A program made the position numbers and the translations under genes. From assembly GCA_008080735.1 (NCBI GenBank), contig SHMW01000005.1, forward strand, positions 1 through 64,000: a DNA stretch of 64,000 nucleotides. Reading direction: 5' to 3'. The notes beneath the pieces were generated by a model. It had not been told where the DNA came from. It searched no databases and was given only the letters and a program-made list of their open reading frames with translations. This stretch comes from Promethearchaeota archaeon (lineage in GTDB: Archaea; Asgardarchaeota; Lokiarchaeia; Sigyniarchaeales; SOKP01). Shown one piece after another: positions 60,574 through 64,000 of this stretch; position 1 is the first letter of the stretch; each line of letters begins with the position of its first letter.

Positions 60574-61279
60574 AAAGACATTTGACATTGATAAAAGACG
60601 TTCTAATTCTTTATGTGTATACATTGGACGCCCAAGTATTTTAGGCAACCCATATTCACATCTTCCAAGCAAACTAGTTGAACCACATAATCAAACTAAA
60701 ACAAGAGAAGAATCTATAAAACGTTTTAAGTTATACTTTATTAATGCTTTGTCGTGTGACAATCCAACATCCAAAGAGTTGAAAATTAGATCGTTGTTTA
60801 GTGAGATTATCTTTAACGAATTGAATAACAATGATACATATTTAATATGCTATTGTTCACCAAAAGCTTGCCATGGTGATGTTATTAAAACTATCGCTGA
60901 ATCTCGTATAAAAGATATTGGAGATTGTTACCGAAAGATAAATAGTTTTGTAAAAGAACTGCGTTATACTAATCTAGGAAATCCATATTATGATTTAAAT
61001 GATTTGCCAATTAGTAAAGAACAAAAGAAATGTGTTATAGAGTGGTTGGCAAGACAAATATGGCAAATTAGCGTACAGGCTACAGATGGCGACTATATAC
61101 ATAAATCATGCGACCCTTTAACTATTGATAAAGACGGCCCATGTATTTATCATAGCTATATATTTGATATAAAAGATAATACAGATATATCTGAAATACC
61201 AGATATACTTATAAAAGAAACTGTCGATTGGATTAAAAAATACAGAAAGGCGGAATCATATGATAGAAAAGCATGGTAA
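60554..61279 (+). CDS. DUF4326-domain protein inserted within split polymerase
   Basis: N-terminal DUF4326 pattern: LCVYIGRPSILGNPYSH, ESIKRFKLYF, then ICYCSPKACHGDVI. About 130 further residues at the C-terminus are unrecognised. 241 aa from ATG 60554, overlapping the polymerase N-part by 20 nt in another frame. DUF4326 has no established reaction as far as I know; its neighbour is a macro domain, hinting at nucleotide or ADP-ribose chemistry. Confidence 0.8.
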   Translation: MIQVVNKKTFDIDKRRSNSLCVYIGRPSILGNPYSHLPSKLVEPHNQTKTREESIKRFKLYFINALSCDNPTSKELKIRSLFSEIIFNELNNNDTYLICYCSPKACHGDVIKTIAESRIKDIGDCYRKINSFVKELRYTNLGNPYYDLNDLPISKEQKKCVIEWLARQIWQISVQATDGDYIHKSCDPLTIDKDGPCIYHSYIFDIKDNTDISEIPDILIKETVDWIKKYRKAESYDRKAW

Positions 61280-61703
61280 TATATTTAATGAAGTTGGTCA
61301 ATGTGACGCTTTGTGTATTACTACTAACGGTGCGTTACGTAAGAATGGCAATGGTATTTGTGGTGCCGGTATAGCTAAGCAGGCTAGAGATAAGTGGGGT
61401 TTCATAGAAAAACGATTAGGAAAATCTATAAAAAAACATGGCAACAAAGTAATGCCATTATTAATAGATAATAACACGACGATAGTTGCATTCCCTACTA
61501 AAGAGCACTGGAAAGATAATTCTAATATAGATTTAATAAGCGAATCTTGTTCGTGTTTATATGAATTGACAAATGCATTAAATTGGAGCAGAGTTTGTTT
61601 GCCAAGACCAGGCTGTATGAATGGAAATTTATCTTGGTATTTAGTTAAACCAATACTGTCTAATATTCTTACAGACGATAGGTTCGAAATTTACTATGTA
61701 TAA
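61260..61703 (+). CDS. Macro-domain protein inserted within split polymerase
   Basis: DALCITTNGALRKNGNGICG and AGIAKQARDKW form the ADP-ribose pocket start. AFPTKEHWKDNS and VCLPRPGCMNGNLSW match macro domains of the Poa1/ALC1-like type. 147 aa, domain-sized. Binds or hydrolyses ADP-ribose derivatives. It overlaps the genes on both sides, so it is translated with the polymerase halves. Confidence 0.85.
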   Translation: MIEKHGNIFNEVGQCDALCITTNGALRKNGNGICGAGIAKQARDKWGFIEKRLGKSIKKHGNKVMPLLIDNNTTIVAFPTKEHWKDNSNIDLISESCSCLYELTNALNWSRVCLPRPGCMNGNLSWYLVKPILSNILTDDRFEIYYV

Positions 61704-63234
61704 GTTCAATGAAGTGCCATTAGATGATAATAAAACTTATGAACTTTTCGCCAAAGGTGATACTTTAGGTGTGTTTCAATTAGAAAGACAATTGGGTCAA
61801 GATTGGTCTAAGAGAATAAAGCCAAAGGATATTACTAGTATTTCTGATTTAATTGCATTAATAAGGCCCGGAGCGTTGGAATCTGGTCAGTCTGAATTAT
61901 ATGCAAAACGGTGTAATTATGAAGAACCAATAGAATATTTACATCCCGCCTTAGAATCTGTGTTGAAAGATACATATGGCTGTCTGTGTTATCAGGAACA
62001 AGCGATAAGAATTGCTATGGATATTGCTGGATTTACCGATATTAAGGCAGATATGCTTAGAAAATGTATTGGTAAAAAAGACCCAGTACTAATGGCTGAA
62101 ATGAAACAAGAATTTCTCGAAGGTTGCGAGAAAAACGGTGTTGTTACAAAAGAACAAGCAGATGAAATTTTTAGTTGGATAGAAAAAGGACAAAGATATT
62201 CGTTTAATAAAAGTCATGGTTTATTTTATGCATTAAATGCTTATCATTCGGCGTATGCAAAAGTTAATTATCCTACAGAATTTTACACAGCTTATTTAAC
62301 ATACTCTAAATACAAGCCATCTCCAAGAGAGGAAATATACAACTTAGTTCAAAACGCCAAAAGAAATAACGTAGAGGTTTATCCTCCAGACATTCGTAAA
62401 AAGAATGTTGATTTCGATATGATTGGTGATAGAAAAGTAATCTTTGGATTATCGCATATAAGAGGTATCGGCGAAGCTAATATTAACAAATTGAAAAATG
62501 TAAATGTTAATAGTTTTATAGATTTAATAGCTAATAGTAAGAAACTTAACAAAGGTGTTATAGAAGCTTTGATCAAATCAGGGGCTTGTGATTGCTATGA
62601 ATTATCAAGAAATTATATGGTTCGATGTCTGTACGCTGTATTAGGACAAGATAACTCTACAGAAACCCCTTTAGACTTACGTTCTTTATCATCTAAAGAA
62701 TTGCAATTCTTTTACGATAATATAAAAAATATTGGAGATATAGAAAACGTTTTAAATAAAATTATCGAAAACAACATATGTATTAACAAACGCAAAAATA
62801 TTATTAAAAACAAAATAAATTATATAGTTAATGCACCAGAAGATACTAGTAAAATAAAAAGTATTTGGGAAAAATTGTACTTAGGATTGAATATAAGCTG
62901 TTCGGCAGCCGATGATTATAATAACAAGCCCGGTACTATATCTTGCAAGACCGTTTACTCAATAGAATATCAGACAAGATTTACCATAAATGTAGTGATA
63001 GACAAGATTTATAAGAAAAAAACTAGTGAAAAATCTAAAATACCAAATTCGCCGTATTGCTATTTAGATGTCAGCGACAACAGTTGCAACTTGTCTCGTG
63101 TTATTTGTTGGCCAGAATTGTATAATAATGTGAAAGAACAGATTTATGAAGGTTGCGTTGCCAACATCAGGGCATATAAAAACAAATGGAATAATCGCGA
63201 CCAAATTATTGTTAATAATTTAGAGGTAATTTGA
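61696..63234 (+). CDS. dnaE: DNA polymerase III alpha, C-terminal part of split gene
   Basis: Continues where the 58510 gene stops: VPLDDNKTYELFAKGDTLGV, IALIRPGALESG, YQEQAIRIAMDIAGF, NKSHGLFYALNAYHSAYAK, then the HhH (VIFGLSHIRGIGEANI) and a C-terminal OB-like part. 512 aa; with 687 from the N-part it gives the normal size of DnaE. The two halves presumably join non-covalently; I see no intein at either edge. Confidence 0.94.
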   Translation: MYKFNEVPLDDNKTYELFAKGDTLGVFQLERQLGQDWSKRIKPKDITSISDLIALIRPGALESGQSELYAKRCNYEEPIEYLHPALESVLKDTYGCLCYQEQAIRIAMDIAGFTDIKADMLRKCIGKKDPVLMAEMKQEFLEGCEKNGVVTKEQADEIFSWIEKGQRYSFNKSHGLFYALNAYHSAYAKVNYPTEFYTAYLTYSKYKPSPREEIYNLVQNAKRNNVEVYPPDIRKKNVDFDMIGDRKVIFGLSHIRGIGEANINKLKNVNVNSFIDLIANSKKLNKGVIEALIKSGACDCYELSRNYMVRCLYAVLGQDNSTETPLDLRSLSSKELQFFYDNIKNIGDIENVLNKIIENNICINKRKNIIKNKINYIVNAPEDTSKIKSIWEKLYLGLNISCSAADDYNNKPGTISCKTVYSIEYQTRFTINVVIDKIYKKKTSEKSKIPNSPYCYLDVSDNSCNLSRVICWPELYNNVKEQIYEGCVANIRAYKNKWNNRDQIIVNNLEVI

Positions 63235-63235
63235 T

Positions 63236-63442
63236 ATGGCAAAACAAACAGAGTATACATCAAGTTCTTACACTAAGCCTAGCACAGACTCTAAGAAAAG
63301 CCAAAGTGATAGTACTAAACTAAGCAATCAGAGTTTGGCTCGTATTATGGTTGAAACAGTATGCAGATCTATTGTATTAAGCAATAACACAGCACATAGT
63401 TTACAATCAGCGTTCGAAATGGTGTTAAAAGACCATAGATGA
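63236..63442 (+). CDS. Hypothetical protein, 68 aa
   Basis: Starts right after the polymerase stop. A Ser/Thr/Lys-rich disordered half, then a helical half (RIMVETVCRSIVLSNNTAHS). A terminator follows. Not recognised. Confidence 0.6.
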   Translation: MAKQTEYTSSSYTKPSTDSKKSQSDSTKLSNQSLARIMVETVCRSIVLSNNTAHSLQSAFEMVLKDHR

Positions 63443-63464
63443 TTTCCCTATAAGGTGTGTGTCG

Positions 63465-63498
63465 GTCGCTATTGATTGAAAAATTGATAGCGACTTTT
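63465..63498 (+). terminator. Rho-independent terminator
   Basis: GTCGCTAT (63465-63472) pairs with ATAGCGAC (63487-63494), followed by TTTT. Ends the replication unit. Confidence 0.85.
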
Positions 63499-63523
63499 AG
63501 GATTAAGATAAGGATAGGTTTTA

Positions 63524-64000
63524 ATGACTAAGAAAAAGCCAAAGATTATATGGTCTGGTGAAGCTTCATTTCTCAACACTGGTTTCAGTGTAATTGCTAA
63601 TCAAATACTATCAAGACTATATGATACAAACAAATACGAAATAGTCGAAATCGGTAGCTATGCCAAAACAAGTGATCCCAGAAGTAATGAGTTACCTTGG
63701 ACTTTTTACGGAGTTATACCAGAAGATCACGAGACAAAGTATAAACAAGAATTCGACTCTTCGGTATATGCACAGTTTGGCGAAAAGCGTTTGCCACATG
63801 TTATGTTGCAAGAAAAGCCAGATGCTCTAATATGCATAACAGATCAATGGATGTCGTCAAAATTTCAATTAAAGAATCCATTTATAAAATTTGTTAAGTA
63901 TATTTTGCACCCAACTATAGATGGACGGCCACAAAAAAACGAATGGATAGACGACTATTTCAAAGCCGACTTATTATTATCTTATACCACTTTTGGTCGC
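63524..64000 (+). CDS. Glycosyltransferase (GT4-like), 3' end outside window
   Basis: Open reading frame running off the window, starting MTKKKPKIIWSGEASFLNTG, typical of GT-B transferases (GxxxxGFS-like loop). HPTIDGRPQKNE and DLLLSYTTFG also fit family 4. The C-terminal donor-binding half is not visible. Starts a new unit after the terminator. Confidence 0.7.
   Translation, partial: MTKKKPKIIWSGEASFLNTGFSVIANQILSRLYDTNKYEIVEIGSYAKTSDPRSNELPWTFYGVIPEDHETKYKQEFDSSVYAQFGEKRLPHVMLQEKPDALICITDQWMSSKFQLKNPFIKFVKYILHPTIDGRPQKNEWIDDYFKADLLLSYTTFGR

Noticed and set aside
58510..63234. Split intein joining the two polymerase halves
   Set aside because: The N-part ends in ordinary polymerase sequence and the C-part begins with it; no Cys-start block A or terminal Asn block G is present.
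63465..63494. GTCGCTAT/ATAGCGAC stem as a third tRNA-like RNA sharing the acceptor of the RNA at 1087
   Set aside because: There is no T-arm or D-arm between the stem halves and a T-run follows, so it is a terminator; the sequence match is coincidental.

Overview
This window looks like the interior of a large, AT-rich tailed-phage genome. Essentially all coding lies on the + strand in about 105 tightly packed genes, most joined by ATGA or TAATG overlaps. There are dispersed tRNA genes, a near-complete phage-encoded replisome and nucleotide-synthesis set, and a large sugar/glycan block. I recognise no terminase, portal, capsid, tail or integrase gene, so the virion genes must lie elsewhere. 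The sequence does not identify the host.

Layout. 0-9 kb: the end of a 22-residue-repeat protein, two odd tRNA-like RNAs, a TilS-like tRNA-Ile lysidine synthase core, tRNA-Arg(UCU), a calcineurin-type phosphoesterase, an alpha/beta hydrolase, an ACP-like protein without the modified serine, a receiver-like protein, and many small unknowns. The section closes with a GC-richer gene and a strong terminator. 9-14 kb: three members of an unrecognised family with a D-x-x-S-C-F-R signature, interleaved with two M20/M28-type metallopeptidases. Several of these carry C-terminal zinc ribbons. A fourth family member sits at 18.8 kb. 14-24 kb: glutamyl-tRNA synthetase, an IMPDH/GMP-reductase-type enzyme, a deaminase, a NinX-like protein, thymidylate synthase, RuvB, then a small GC-rich island with a frameshifted gene. 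24-32 kb: a non-coding stretch with hairpins and direct repeats, a DeoC-like barrel, a single-gene transcription unit with its own promoter and terminators, a sigma-like factor, SSB, and the first glycosyltransferases. 32-40 kb: tRNA-Gln(UUG), class II ribonucleotide reductase interrupted by a 121-residue mini-intein, a DNA-methyltransferase-like protein, a sulfotransferase, a recombinant GC-rich island, a DnaQ-type exonuclease, DHFR, a possible overlapping spanin pair, and dUTPase. 40-48.5 kb: a glycan island with glycosyltransferases, a methyltransferase-sulfotransferase fusion, a GDP-mannose 3,5-epimerase-like enzyme, two FkbM methyltransferases, a DegT aminotransferase and an FdtA-like ketoisomerase. 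48.5-63.4 kb: the replication block with a proofreading exonuclease, RecA-like recombinase, VSR/DUF559-like nuclease, DnaB, DnaG, dNMP kinase, a Cas4/AddB-like nuclease, and DNA polymerase III alpha. The polymerase is split into two genes separated by a DUF4326 gene and a macro-domain gene. The window ends inside another glycosyltransferase.

How the genes fit together. The RNR, thymidylate synthase, DHFR, dUTPase, deaminase, dNMP kinase and IMPDH-like genes would supply dNTPs to the phage replisome. The TilS-like enzyme, GluRS and tRNAs adjust translation. The glycan genes probably build or attach an unusual, possibly sulfated and methylated sugar to virion or host surface. Strong candidates for something new are the SCFR/metallopeptidase array, the ADP-ribose-type cassette inside the split polymerase, the very small intein, and the two tRNA-like RNAs whose anticodon region is replaced by extra hairpins. 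Several genes also look like enzyme folds that have lost their catalytic residue.
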